Origin: JAKFDI01 sp044508835
GTDB lineage: Bacteria; Pseudomonadota; Gammaproteobacteria; Burkholderiales; Burkholderiaceae_C
Length of the DNA stretch: 64,000 nt
Assembly (NCBI GenBank): GCA_044508835.1
Contig: JBIQHD010000001.1
Span: forward strand, 248,001 to 312,000
Direction: 5' to 3'
The notes under the pieces are model-generated. The model saw nothing but the letters and a program-made list of their open reading frames with translations. It did no database searches and was not told where the DNA came from. The position numbers and the translations under genes are program-made. Shown piece by piece: positions 18,035 to 30,938 of this stretch (the first letter of the stretch is position 1; each line of letters starts with the position of its first letter).

Positions 18035-18063
18035 TGGTAGACCAAAGTGGTAGGACCAATGGT
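18035..18063 (-). promoter_or_regulatory. Candidate GntR (FadR-type) operator array
   Basis: Two palindromes, TGGTAGACCA (18035-18044) and TGGTAGGACCA (18048-18058), are followed by a third TGGTAGG half-site from 18060, giving TGGTAG at 12-13-base spacing. FadR, LldR and PdhR-type FCD regulators bind TGGT-N2/3-ACCA. The array is directly upstream of the first gene of a cluster that encodes its own FCD regulator (14925-15647). Binding by that regulator is inference. Confidence 0.6.
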
Positions 18064-18267
18064 AGGAGCGCACTTGCGCTGGGTCAATACGCGAGCGGAT
18101 CAGTGGGGTATAGGGCGGCGCGTACGGCGGCACGGCCGCGCGCCGCGGGCGGCACACGGGACGGGCGGGCGCCCGGCGTCAGCGCCGCGCCGCGGTTCTC
18201 TCGGTGAATGGGCGCCGCCCGGGCGGCGGCGCGGCGATGCGGCCTGGCGCTACAGGCGCTACGGGCC

Positions 18268-18969
18268 CTACAGCGAGCGCATCAGGCCGCCGTCGACCCG
18301 CAGGCTCTGGCCCGTGATGTAGGCGGCGCCCTCGGAGGCGAGGAAGGCGATGGTCGCCGCGACCTCGTCGCTGCGGCCGTAGCGCTGCAGCGGCACGCTC
18401 GCGCGGCGTTCCTCCGTCGCGGGCAGGCTGTCGATCCAGCCGGGCAGCACGTTGTTCATGCGCACGTTGCTGGCGGCGTACTGGTCGGCGAACAGCTTCG
18501 TGAACGCGGCCAGGCCCGCGCGGAACACCGCCGACGTCGGGAACATCGGGCTCGGCTCGACGGCCCAGGCCGACGAGATGTTGATGATCGCGCCGTCGCG
18601 GCGCGCGACCATCGCGGGCGTCACGAGGCGCGCCACGCGCATCACGTGGAGCAGGTAGACCTCCAGGCCGGCATGCCACTGCTCGTCTGTGAGTTCGAGC
18701 AGCGGGCCCTTCGGGCCGTGGCCGGCGCTGTTGACCACCACGTCGATGCGGCCCCAGCGGTCCAGCACCCGGTCGACCAGCCGCGCGAGGTCGTCGCCCG
18801 ACCGGTTGGAGCCCGTCATGCCGATGCCGCCGAGCTCGATGCCGAGCGCCTCGCCCTTGCCGGACGAGGACAGGACCGCGATCCTGAACCCGTCGCGGGC
18901 GAGCCTGCGCGCGGCCGCGGCGCCCATGCCGCTGCCGCCTCCGACGACCACTGCCACCTTCTCGTCCAT
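18268..18969 (-). CDS. Divergent short-chain dehydrogenase-like protein lacking the catalytic Tyr and Lys
   Basis: A 233-residue SDR-fold protein. The nucleotide motif GGGSGMG near residue 10, NSAG near 80 and Ser133 are present, but the segment that should read YxxxK is SAVFR, so Tyr is Ser146 and Lys is Arg150. The C-terminal YITGQSLRVDGG block is normal. Family knowledge: Tyr and Lys are the proton relay of classical SDRs, so this protein either uses other residues, works as a binding subunit or has another reaction. It is transcribed leftward between a LysR gene and the Rieske cluster, separated from the latter by about 250 bases. Confidence 0.85.
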   Translation of the reverse strand: MDEKVAVVVGGGSGMGAAAARRLARDGFRIAVLSSSGKGEALGIELGGIGMTGSNRSGDDLARLVDRVLDRWGRIDVVVNSAGHGPKGPLLELTDEQWHAGLEVYLLHVMRVARLVTPAMVARRDGAIINISSAWAVEPSPMFPTSAVFRAGLAAFTKLFADQYAASNVRMNNVLPGWIDSLPATEERRASVPLQRYGRSDEVAATIAFLASEGAAYITGQSLRVDGGLMRSL

Positions 18970-19049
18970 GCGCTTGCCCCGTGATGCGGGCCGGCCGCGC
19001 CGCGCCGCCGGCATGCCGCCCATCTTCGCAGCATCCGCCGCGGGCGTCG

Positions 19050-19958
19050 CTAGGCCCGCGGTGCGCCGGCGAACAGCTCCGCCACCGTCCGGCGCAGCCA
19101 GACGTTGCCGGCGTCGGCGTTGAAGCGCTCGTGCCAGTGCTGCTTGACCTTGTACGCGGGCATGGACACCGGCGGCGACAGCACCTGCACCGGCTCCTGC
19201 GAGGCCAGGGTCTCGCCCAGCAGCCGCGGGACGATCACCAGCAGTTCGGTCCGCGCGACGATGCGCGCCACGCCGAGGAAGCTCGGCACGCGCAGGACGG
19301 CCCGCCGCTCGATGCCGTGCCGGGCGAGGACCTTCTCGACGATCGAGTGCCCCGTGCCCGAGGTGGCGACGACGACGTGCCCTTCGGCGGCGAACGCGCG
19401 GCGGGTGAGCTTCGGCGAGCGCACCCGCGGGTGCTCGATCGAGGCCAGGCAGACGAAGTCCTGGGAGAACAGCGCCTGCTGGTAGAAGCCGGCCTCCAGC
19501 GCCGGCGTGAAGCCGATGGCGAGGTCGACCTCGCCCGACTCCAGCCGGCGCCGGCTGTCCGTCGAGAGGTTCTCGGCCTCGACGCTCACGCCCGGCGCCG
19601 CCTGCTGCAGGTGGTTGACGAGCCGCGGCAGCAGCACGATCTCGCTGATGTCCGTCATGCAGATGCGGAACTCGCGCGCCTCGCGCCCGGGCACGAATGC
19701 GCTGCGGTTCCCCTGCGCGCGGGCGAGGCGCGACAACGCCTCCTCCAGGTCCGGGTAGATGCGCTGCGCGTGCGGCGTGGGCTCCATGCCGCGCGAGGTG
19801 CGGCTGAACAGCGGGTCGTCGAAATGCCGGCGCAGCTTGCCGAGCGCGATGCTGGCGCTCGCCTGCGCCATGCCCAGCCGCTGGGCCGCGCGCGACACGC
19901 TCTGCGTGCGGTACACCTCGACGAACACGCCGAGCCATTCGAGGTCGAGCTTCGCCAT
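19050..19958 (-). CDS. LysR-type regulator divergent from mobA
   Basis: A 302-residue regulator with one N-terminal winged helix (FVEVYRTQSVSRAAQRLGMAQASASIALGKLRRHF) and a periplasmic-binding-like effector domain. The ATG at 19958 was chosen because it gives the standard LysR N-terminus. It faces mobA across 150 bases that contain a TATAT-N7-ATATA palindrome and a plausible mobA promoter, the usual layout for an activator of the divergent gene. The likely inducer is a hydroxybenzoate. In Comamonas mobA is, as I recall, controlled by a MarR-type MobR, so the regulator type differs here. Confidence 0.92.
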   Translation of the reverse strand: MAKLDLEWLGVFVEVYRTQSVSRAAQRLGMAQASASIALGKLRRHFDDPLFSRTSRGMEPTPHAQRIYPDLEEALSRLARAQGNRSAFVPGREAREFRICMTDISEIVLLPRLVNHLQQAAPGVSVEAENLSTDSRRRLESGEVDLAIGFTPALEAGFYQQALFSQDFVCLASIEHPRVRSPKLTRRAFAAEGHVVVATSGTGHSIVEKVLARHGIERRAVLRVPSFLGVARIVARTELLVIVPRLLGETLASQEPVQVLSPPVSMPAYKVKQHWHERFNADAGNVWLRRTVAELFAGAPRA

Positions 19959-19973
19959 GGCGATCGGGCCCTC

Positions 19974-19990
19974 TATATGGAAACGATATA
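19974..19990. promoter_or_regulatory. Palindrome TATAT-N7-ATATA, candidate LysR operator
   Basis: The 5-base arms are TATAT and ATATA, 16 bases upstream of the LysR start codon. It is the AT-rich dyad in the lysR-mobA intergenic region and resembles the T-N11-A class of LysR sites. Autoregulation plus mobA control is inference. Confidence 0.45.
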
Positions 19991-20011
19991 CGGAGTATGA
20001 GCTTTCATGGT

Positions 20012-20040
20012 TTGACGCAATCTTGAGGCGGGTCAATAGT
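20012..20040 (+). promoter_or_regulatory. Candidate sigma-70 promoter of mobA
   Basis: TTGACG (20012-20017) and AATAGT (20035-20040) are separated by 17 bases. The -35 matches 5 of 6 and the -10 matches 4 of 6 consensus positions. Transcription would start near 20047, about 60 bases before the mobA ATG. Confidence 0.4.
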
Positions 20041-20071
20041 TCGCGGCGGCGCGAGCGCCGAACCGTCACGC

Positions 20072-20106
20072 GAGACCACGAGAGAAGAGACCACGAGAGA
20101 AGAGAC
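20072..20106 (+). repeat. Tandem 15-bp duplication in the mobA leader
   Basis: The unit GAGACCACGAGAGAA occurs twice in perfect head-to-tail copies (20072-20086, 20087-20101), and a third copy starts with GAGAC. The purine-rich end of the unit is the only ribosome-site-like sequence before the mobA ATG at 20109, so the duplication doubles it. Confidence 0.8.
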
Positions 20107-20108
20107 AG

Positions 20109-22028
20109 ATGCAGTTCCACCTGAATGGCTTCGTCCCCGGCGATCCCCGCATCGCCGAAGCGTCCCCGCAGGCCGCCGCGCACGCCGACGCCATGCCCGC
20201 GCAGGTCGACGTGCTGATCGTCGGCTGCGGCCCCGCCGGGCTCACGCTGGCCGCGCAGCTGGCGGCCTTCGCCGACATCCGCACCTGCATCGTCGAGCAG
20301 AAGGACGGCCCGCTGCAGCTCGGCCAGGCCGACGGCATCGCCTGCCGCACGATGGAGATGTTCGAGGCCTTCGGCTTCGCCGGGCGGGTGCTCGAGGAAG
20401 CCTGCTGGATCAACGAGGTGACCTTCTGGAAGCCGGACGAGGCCCGGCCCGAGCGCATCGTGCGCCACGGCCGCGTGCAGGACACGGAGGACGGCCTGTC
20501 AGAGTTCCCGCACGTGGTGCTGAACCAGGCGCGGGTGCACGACTTCTACCTGGAGGCGATGCGCAACGCGCCGAGCCGGCTGGAACCGCACTACGCGCGC
20601 CGCCTGCTCGACGTGGCGGTGGACCGCGACGCCGCCGACCACCCGGTGACCGCGCGCCTGGAGCGGACGGACGGCGCGCACGCCGGCACGGTGGAGACGG
20701 TGCGGGCGCGCTACGTCGTCGGCTGCGACGGCGCGCGCAGCGCGGTGCGCCGCGCCATCGGCCGGCAGCTCGTGGGCGACTCGGCCAACCAGGCCTGGGG
20801 CGTGATGGACGTGCTGGCGGTGACCGACTTCCCCGACATCCGCCACAAGTCCGCGGTGCAGTCGTCGCACGGCAACCTGCTCGTGATCCCGCGCGAAGGC
20901 GGCTACCTGGTGCGCCTGTACGTGGAGATGGACAAGCTCGGCGAGGACGAGCGGGTCGCCGGCCGCAACCTCACCCTCGACCACCTCGTCGCCGCGGCGC
21001 GGCGCATCCTGCACCCCTGGACGCTCGACGTGAAGGAGGTGCCGTGGTGGTCGGTGTACGAGATCGGCCAGCGCATCTGCGACGCCTACGACGACGTGCC
21101 CGCCGCGGAGGCCGGCGCGCGGCTGCCGCGCGTGTTCATCGCCGGCGATGCCTGCCACACGCACAGCCCCAAGGCCGGGCAGGGCATGAACTTCTCCATG
21201 CAGGACGCCTTCAACCTGGGCTGGAAGCTGGCGGCGGTGCTGCGCGGCCAGTGCGCGCCGGCGCTGCTGCGCACCTATTCGCAGGAGCGCCAGCCGGCCG
21301 CGCAGGCGCTGATCGACTTCGACCGCGAGTGGGCGAAGATGTTCAGCGACCGCGCCCGGCTCGGCGACGGCGGATCGGGCGGCGTGGACCCGAAGGAATT
21401 CCAGCGGTACTTCGAGCGGCACGGGCGCTTCACCGCCGGCATGGGCACGCACTACCGGCCCTCCGTCATCTGCGGGGAGGCCGCGCACCAGCGGCTGGCC
21501 GCCGGCTTCGTGATCGGCACGCGCTTCCACTCCGCGCCGGTGCTGCGCGTCGCGGATGCGCGGCCGATGCAGCTCGGCCACGTCGCCCGGGCCGACGGCC
21601 GCTGGCGCCTGTATGCCTTCGCCGGCGCGGACGATGCATCGGACGAGCGCACGGGCGTGCGGGCGCTGTGCCGCTTCCTCGCGGACTCGCCCGAGTCGCC
21701 CGTGCGCCGGTACACCCGCGCCGGCCAGGACGTCGACGCGGTGTTCGACCTGCGGGCCGTCTTCCAGCAGGGCCACCGCGAGCTGGCGATCGAGTCCATG
21801 CCGGCGCTGCTGCGGCCGCGCAAGGGGCGCCTGGGCCTGCACGACCATGAAAAGGTCTTCTGCCCGGACCCGAAGAACGGCCCGGACATCTTCGACCTGC
21901 GCGGCATCGACCGCGCGCGGGGCGCCCTCGTCGTCGTGCGGCCCGACCAGTACGTGGCCCACGTGCTGCCGCTCGATGCGCACCAGGCGCTGGCCGAGTT
22001 CTTCGCCGGCTTCATGCGGCCGGGCTGA
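20109..22028 (+). CDS. mobA: 3-hydroxybenzoate 4-monooxygenase
   Basis: At 639 residues this has the same length as MobA of Comamonas testosteroni, and the N-terminus (MQFHLNGF), the LGQADGIACRTMEMFEAF block and PRVFIAGDACHTHSPKAGQG agree closely with that protein as I remember it. The FAD motif VGCGPAGLTLAAQL lies near residue 38, and the GD motif precedes a conserved QGMNFSMQDAFNLGWKL helix. The C-terminus is the thioredoxin-like fold of the phenol hydroxylase group. The reaction is 3-hydroxybenzoate + NADPH + O2 to protocatechuate. The LysR gene at 19050-19958 is divergent; the next gene downstream is 157 bases away and unrelated. Confidence 0.93.
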   Translation: MQFHLNGFVPGDPRIAEASPQAAAHADAMPAQVDVLIVGCGPAGLTLAAQLAAFADIRTCIVEQKDGPLQLGQADGIACRTMEMFEAFGFAGRVLEEACWINEVTFWKPDEARPERIVRHGRVQDTEDGLSEFPHVVLNQARVHDFYLEAMRNAPSRLEPHYARRLLDVAVDRDAADHPVTARLERTDGAHAGTVETVRARYVVGCDGARSAVRRAIGRQLVGDSANQAWGVMDVLAVTDFPDIRHKSAVQSSHGNLLVIPREGGYLVRLYVEMDKLGEDERVAGRNLTLDHLVAAARRILHPWTLDVKEVPWWSVYEIGQRICDAYDDVPAAEAGARLPRVFIAGDACHTHSPKAGQGMNFSMQDAFNLGWKLAAVLRGQCAPALLRTYSQERQPAAQALIDFDREWAKMFSDRARLGDGGSGGVDPKEFQRYFERHGRFTAGMGTHYRPSVICGEAAHQRLAAGFVIGTRFHSAPVLRVADARPMQLGHVARADGRWRLYAFAGADDASDERTGVRALCRFLADSPESPVRRYTRAGQDVDAVFDLRAVFQQGHRELAIESMPALLRPRKGRLGLHDHEKVFCPDPKNGPDIFDLRGIDRARGALVVVRPDQYVAHVLPLDAHQALAEFFAGFMRPG

Positions 22029-22185
22029 CGCATTCGCCGGCGGAACGGGCGTGCAGGGCCGCGCCCGCGCCATGCGCGGGAAAAACCGGGTGGAGCCCCG
22101 GGGGGACCGACGCAGAATGGTTCGCATCCGCCGTGCGAGCCGTTCGCGGTGCGCACGCTTGTCGATCACCTCATTGGAGACCCGC

Positions 22186-24603
22186 ATGCGCACAGACGAA
22201 TCGAATGAAGCCGGCCGTTCGATGGCGCGGCGCGGCGCGGGCCTGGCGGCCGCGGTGCTGGCGGCGCTGCTCGCGGCCTCGTGCGGCGGCGGTTCCGACG
22301 ACACGCCCTACGCGGCCGAGATCCGCCGCACGCCGCTGGGCGTGCCCTTCATCCAGGCCGACAACTGGCAGGGGCTCGGCTACGGCGTGGGCTACGCGCA
22401 GGCGCAGGACATGCTGTGCACGCTGGCCGACGCCTTCCTCACCTACCGCGGCGAGCGCTCGCGCTGGCTGGGCGGCGATGCGGACGCGGTCTACGACAGC
22501 ACGATCAACAGCCCGCGCAACCTCGATTCCGACTTCTTCCACCGGCACGTGATGCCGGCCGACAAGGTCGCGGCCATGGCGGCGGCGCAGTCGGACCAGA
22601 TCCGGCAGCTCGTCGACGGCTACGTCACCGGCTACAACCGCTACGTGCGCGAAGTGAAGGCCGGCAGCGGCGGGCAGCATGCCTGCGGCAGCGAGCCGTG
22701 GGTGGCGGCGATCGACGCGAACGACCTCTGGCGCCGCCTCTACCACGCGATGCTGGCGGGCGGCTACAGCAACTTCGTCGCGGAAATCGCCAATGCCGCG
22801 CCGCCGGCGCCCGGCGCCGGGCCATCCAGTGCGGCGCAAGCGCCGCGCATGCGCACGCTGGCGCTGAACCTCGGCGGCGAGGACGGCGTGGGTAGCAACA
22901 TGATCGGCTTCGGCGCCCAGGGCACGGCCGACGGGCAGTCGATGCTCTTCGGCAACCCGCACTGGTACTGGCGCGGCGCCGACCGCTTCTACCAGGCGCA
23001 GCTGAGCATCCCGGGGCAGCTGCGCGCCGCCGGCGCGCTGTGGCCCGGCATCCCGATGGTGCTGATCGGCTACAACGAGAACATCGCCTGGAGCCACACC
23101 GTGTCCACCGCGCGGCGCTTCGGCTTCTTCGAGCTCACGCTGGCCGCCGGCGATCCGACCTCCTACATGCTCGACGGCGCGGCGGTCGCGATGCAGCCGC
23201 ATGCGATCGAGGTGCAGTCGCTGCAGGGCGACGGCAGCGTGGCCACCGTCAGCCGCACCCTCTACGGCACGCAGTACGGCCCGGTCGTCGACCTCGGCGG
23301 GCCGCTCGGGTGGTCGGACACCACGGCCATCGCCATCCGCGACATCAACGCCGACAACTTCCGCGCCTTCCGCAGCTGGCTCGGCTGGGGGCAGGCGAAG
23401 TCGCTGGAAGACTTCATGGCGGTGCAGCGCGAGTTCTCCGCCGTGCCCTGGGTCAACACCGTGGCGGTGGGCCGCGGCGACCGGCGCGCCTGGTACGGCG
23501 ACATCGGCACCATGCCCAACGTGACGCCGGAGCAGGCGGCGGACTGCGCCACGCCGCTCGGCCAGGCCGTGGCGGGCGCCCTGCCGTCGGGCGTGCCCTT
23601 CCTCGACGGCTCGCGCGCCGCATGCCAGTGGCGCGACGACGCGGACTCCAAGCAGCCCGGCGCCATGGGCACCTCGCGCATGCCCAGCCTGCTGCGCGAG
23701 GACTACGTGGCCAACATGAACGACAGCCACTGGCTCGCCAACCCGGCGCAGCCGCTCACCGGCTTCCCGTCGCTCGTCGGGCCGGAGGGCAGCGTGCCGC
23801 AGAGCTTCCGCACGCGCCTGGGCCACCTGATCGCGCAGGGCCGCATCGCGGGAACCGACGGCGCCGGGCCCGCTGGGGCGACGGTCGACACCGTCAAGTC
23901 GGTGGTGCTGAACAGCCGCGTCTACACCGCCGAGCTGTTCAAGGACGAGGCGCTGGCGATGGTGTGCACCACGCCGCCCGCGAACGCCGACGTCGGCACC
24001 GCCTGCGACGTGCTCGCCGCGTGGAACAACGCCGGCAACGCCGATGCGCGCGGCGCGCACGTCTGGGATGAGTTCTGGAGCCGCGCCGCCCGCCTCGGCG
24101 CCTCCGCGCTCTACGCCGTGCCTTTCGACCCGGCCGATCCGGTGAACACGCCGCGCGGCCTGAAGCCCACGGCCGCCGCCGGGCTGGCCACCGCCTTCCA
24201 GCAGGCGGTGGCCTACGTGAAGTCGACGCCCTACGCCCTCGACGCGCAGCGCTCGGAGTACCTGTTCGCCACGCGCGCCGGCGAGCACGTCGGCCTGTAC
24301 GGCGGCTGCGGCGGCCCCGGCTATTTCACCATCGCCTGCTCCGACCACGCGCTCGGCGACGGCGGCTACACGATGGACTTCGATCCGAACGGCAACAGCT
24401 ACATGCAGATCGTGCGCTTCACCGACGGCGGCGGCGTCGAGGCCCACACCTTCCTCACCCACGGCCAGCCCGAGGACACGGCCTCGCCGGTCGCCGCCGC
24501 CTACACCCGCGCCTATGCGCAGAAGGCGTGGGTGCGCCAGCCCTTCACCGACGCCGAGATCGCGGCGAGCGCGGGCGTGCAGACGCAGAGGATCAGCGAG
24601 TAG
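22186..24603 (+). CDS. Penicillin acylase-family Ntn hydrolase, probable lipoprotein (aculeacin / AHL acylase-like)
   Basis: An 805-residue precursor. A ribosome site GGAGA lies 5 bases before the ATG. The N-terminus is a signal peptide ending in a lipobox-like LAASC, suggesting an outer-membrane or periplasmic lipoprotein. The family's autocleavage point is Gly-Ser in GVGSNMIGFG; Ser237 would become the N-terminal nucleophile of the beta chain. FGNPHWYW, GYNENIAWSHT and NMNDSHWLANP are also typical. Homologues such as aculeacin A acylase, AhlM and PvdQ hydrolyse long-chain amides, including acyl-homoserine lactones, so quorum quenching is possible but unproven. It stands alone. Confidence 0.88.
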   Translation: MRTDESNEAGRSMARRGAGLAAAVLAALLAASCGGGSDDTPYAAEIRRTPLGVPFIQADNWQGLGYGVGYAQAQDMLCTLADAFLTYRGERSRWLGGDADAVYDSTINSPRNLDSDFFHRHVMPADKVAAMAAAQSDQIRQLVDGYVTGYNRYVREVKAGSGGQHACGSEPWVAAIDANDLWRRLYHAMLAGGYSNFVAEIANAAPPAPGAGPSSAAQAPRMRTLALNLGGEDGVGSNMIGFGAQGTADGQSMLFGNPHWYWRGADRFYQAQLSIPGQLRAAGALWPGIPMVLIGYNENIAWSHTVSTARRFGFFELTLAAGDPTSYMLDGAAVAMQPHAIEVQSLQGDGSVATVSRTLYGTQYGPVVDLGGPLGWSDTTAIAIRDINADNFRAFRSWLGWGQAKSLEDFMAVQREFSAVPWVNTVAVGRGDRRAWYGDIGTMPNVTPEQAADCATPLGQAVAGALPSGVPFLDGSRAACQWRDDADSKQPGAMGTSRMPSLLREDYVANMNDSHWLANPAQPLTGFPSLVGPEGSVPQSFRTRLGHLIAQGRIAGTDGAGPAGATVDTVKSVVLNSRVYTAELFKDEALAMVCTTPPANADVGTACDVLAAWNNAGNADARGAHVWDEFWSRAARLGASALYAVPFDPADPVNTPRGLKPTAAAGLATAFQQAVAYVKSTPYALDAQRSEYLFATRAGEHVGLYGGCGGPGYFTIACSDHALGDGGYTMDFDPNGNSYMQIVRFTDGGGVEAHTFLTHGQPEDTASPVAAAYTRAYAQKAWVRQPFTDAEIAASAGVQTQRISE

Positions 24604-24612
24604 GGCGGCAGC

Positions 24613-24637
24613 GGGCGGCGGCGCAAGCCCGCCGCCC
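24613..24637 (+). terminator. GC-rich hairpin after the acylase gene
   Basis: A 9-bp perfect stem (GGGCGGCGG / CCGCCGCCC) with a 7-base loop lies 10 bases after the acylase stop. No T-run follows, so it may only stabilise the mRNA end or help Rho-dependent termination. Confidence 0.35.
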
Positions 24638-24674
24638 GGCGGGGGTGGCGCCGCGTCCGGCGGCGGGGCGGTAT

Positions 24675-24706
24675 GATGAGAACAATTCTCATCCGCGTTT
24701 CTCATC
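24675..24706 (+). promoter_or_regulatory. Fur box ahead of the iron operon
   Basis: GATGAGAA-CAA-TTCTCATC at 24675-24693 is a perfect 8-bp palindrome around 3 bases, very close to ferric-uptake-regulator boxes. A second TTCTCATC half-site follows at 24699-24706, one 13-base step later. It lies about 75-105 bases upstream of the DUF3649 gene and predicts iron-repressed expression of the next three genes. Confidence 0.8.
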
Positions 24707-24778
24707 TGCGTTTCCGTCCGCCGTCGCGCGCCCCGGCGTCCGCCGCGGCGCAGGCCGGCGCCGCCACCCGTCCCGCCC

Positions 24779-25075
24779 ATGCGCCTTCACGCCCCGAGTC
24801 CCTGGCACATCGCCTCCCGCGTCGCCGCGAGCCTGCTGGGCGGCTATGCCTTCGTGTGGGGCTTCGCCACCCTCGGCGTGGCCCTGATGCTGCGCGCCGG
24901 CATGCCCTACGACGACGCGCAGACGCTGGCCTACCTGCTCGCCTTCCTGGTGTTCCTCGCGGCGTTCTGCTGGTCGTTCGCCGCGGCGAGCCTGGCGCGG
25001 GTGTGGCTCACGCTCGCCGCCGGCGGCGCGGCGATGACCGCGGCCGCCTGGCTGCTCACCCGAAACCTGGCCTGA
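24779..25075 (+). CDS. DUF3649 small membrane protein of iron-uptake operon
   Basis: A 98-residue protein with about three hydrophobic segments (residues ~15-37, 47-70, 73-92). It resembles DUF3649 proteins, which occur beside PepSY-type membrane proteins and siderophore receptors. First gene after the Fur box; 18 bases before the next gene. The molecular role is unknown; help in iron-siderophore release or reduction is inference from context. Confidence 0.75.
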   Translation: MRLHAPSPWHIASRVAASLLGGYAFVWGFATLGVALMLRAGMPYDDAQTLAYLLAFLVFLAAFCWSFAAASLARVWLTLAAGGAAMTAAAWLLTRNLA

Positions 25076-25093
25076 CGATCGACGGAGAGCCCC

Positions 25094-26771
<1,678 letters not shown>

Positions 26772-26779
<8 letters not shown>

Positions 26780-27101
26780 AGCGCTGATGCTTGTTGCGGC
26801 CTGGCTCGCCACGCTGGCCGGCATGGGCTGGTTCGCGCTCGCCATGGAGGCGCACTGGCAGCAGGTGCGCGGCAGCGGCTCCCCGCCGCCCGCGACGGCG
26901 CGGCTGCTGCGCGTGCTGGGCGCGGCGGCGCTCGCGGCCTCGCTCGCCCTGTGCCTCGCCGCCGACCATGCGTCGATGGCCGCGCTGGTGTGGGTGATGA
27001 TGCTCGCCGCCGCCGCGCTGGCGGTGGCCTTCGCCCTGAGCTGGCGGCCGCGGCTGCTGGCGCCGCTGGCGGGCCGGCTGGGCGCGGCGCCCGGCCGGTA
27101 G
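26772..27101 (+). CDS. DUF3325 small membrane protein
   Basis: A 109-residue protein with three predicted membrane helices (residues ~5-25, 45-62, 67-90). DUF3325 members typically close DUF3649/PepSY iron operons. The GTG at 26772 has GGAG at good spacing and overlaps the upstream gene; an ATG at 26787 is an in-frame alternative. It ends 8 bases from the convergent ppc stop. Confidence 0.75.
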
Positions 27102-27109
27102 CCGAGGCG

Positions 27110-29902
<2,793 letters not shown>

Positions 29903-29997
29903 GGCGGGAGGCGAAGCGAAGGCGCGTCGATGCTATCGCGCGCGAACGCCAAGGCCCCGGGCCTGCGGCGGAAAAACCGCCTGCTAGCATCCCCGCG

Positions 29998-30936
29998 ATG
30001 AGCCGACCCGTCACCATCGCCACCCGTGAAAGCCGCCTCGCGCTGTGGCAGGCCGAGCATGTGCGCGCCCTGCTGCAATCGCGCTTCGGCCAGCCGGTCG
30101 AACTGCTGGGCATGACCACGCGCGGCGACCAGATCCTCGACCGCACGCTCGCCAAGGTGGGCGGCAAGGGCCTGTTCGTCAAGGAGCTCGAGACCGCGCT
30201 CGAGGAAGGCCGCGCCGACCTGGCCGTGCATTCGCTCAAGGACGTGCCGATGGACCTGCCGCCGGGCTTCGAGCTGGCGGCGGTGCTCGAGCGCGAGGAC
30301 CCGCGCGACGCCTTCGTCTCCAACCGCTTCGAATCGCTCGACGCCCTGCCGCAGGGCGCGGTCGTCGGCACCTCCAGCCTGCGCCGCGTGGTGCAGCTGC
30401 GCGCGCTGCGGCCCGACCTGCGGGTGGAGCCGGTGCGCGGCAACCTCGACACGCGCCTGCGCAAGCTCGACGAGGGCGGCTACGACGCGATCGTGCTGGC
30501 CGCGGCAGGCCTGATGCGCCTCGGGCTCGAGGCGCGCATCCGCTCGCGCTTCACCGTCGGGCAGATGATTCCCTGCGCCGGGCAGGGCGCGCTCGGCATC
30601 GAGACCCGTGCCGATGCGCACGAACTGCAGCGCCAGCTTGGCAGCCTGGCGCACCAGGCGACCTCGCTGGCCGTGCAGGCTGAACGCGCCGTGTCGCGCG
30701 CGCTCGGCGGCAGCTGCAGCATGCCGCTGGCCGCGCACGCGGTGTGGCAGGGCGAGCGGCTCGCGCTCACGGCGGCGCTCGGCCATCCGAAGCTCACCGC
30801 CTCGCCGCTGCTGCGCGTGAGTCTCGACGAGACCGTCGCCTCGGCCGATGCCGCGCGCACGCTCGGCGAGCGGGCCGCGGCGCGGCTGCGCGAGCAGGGC
30901 GCGGCCGACTACCTCGCTGCGGCCGCGGCGGGCTGA
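29998..30936 (+). CDS. hemC: Porphobilinogen deaminase (hydroxymethylbilane synthase)
   Basis: A 312-residue enzyme that polymerises four porphobilinogen units in tetrapyrrole synthesis. ATRESRLALWQAEHV, LAVHSLKDVPMDLP and RRVVQLRALRPDL are family blocks; Cys240 in GGSCSMPL carries the dipyrromethane cofactor. It is the first of four consecutive heme genes; hemD begins 2 bases after its stop. Confidence 0.97.
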   Translation: MSRPVTIATRESRLALWQAEHVRALLQSRFGQPVELLGMTTRGDQILDRTLAKVGGKGLFVKELETALEEGRADLAVHSLKDVPMDLPPGFELAAVLEREDPRDAFVSNRFESLDALPQGAVVGTSSLRRVVQLRALRPDLRVEPVRGNLDTRLRKLDEGGYDAIVLAAAGLMRLGLEARIRSRFTVGQMIPCAGQGALGIETRADAHELQRQLGSLAHQATSLAVQAERAVSRALGGSCSMPLAAHAVWQGERLALTAALGHPKLTASPLLRVSLDETVASADAARTLGERAAARLREQGAADYLAAAAAG

Positions 30937-30938
30937 CC

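Noticed and set aside
22171..24780. An 869-codon minus-strand open frame opposite the acylase gene
   Set aside because: Low-complexity antisense translation. The plus-strand gene has a ribosome site, signal peptide and catalytic motifs.
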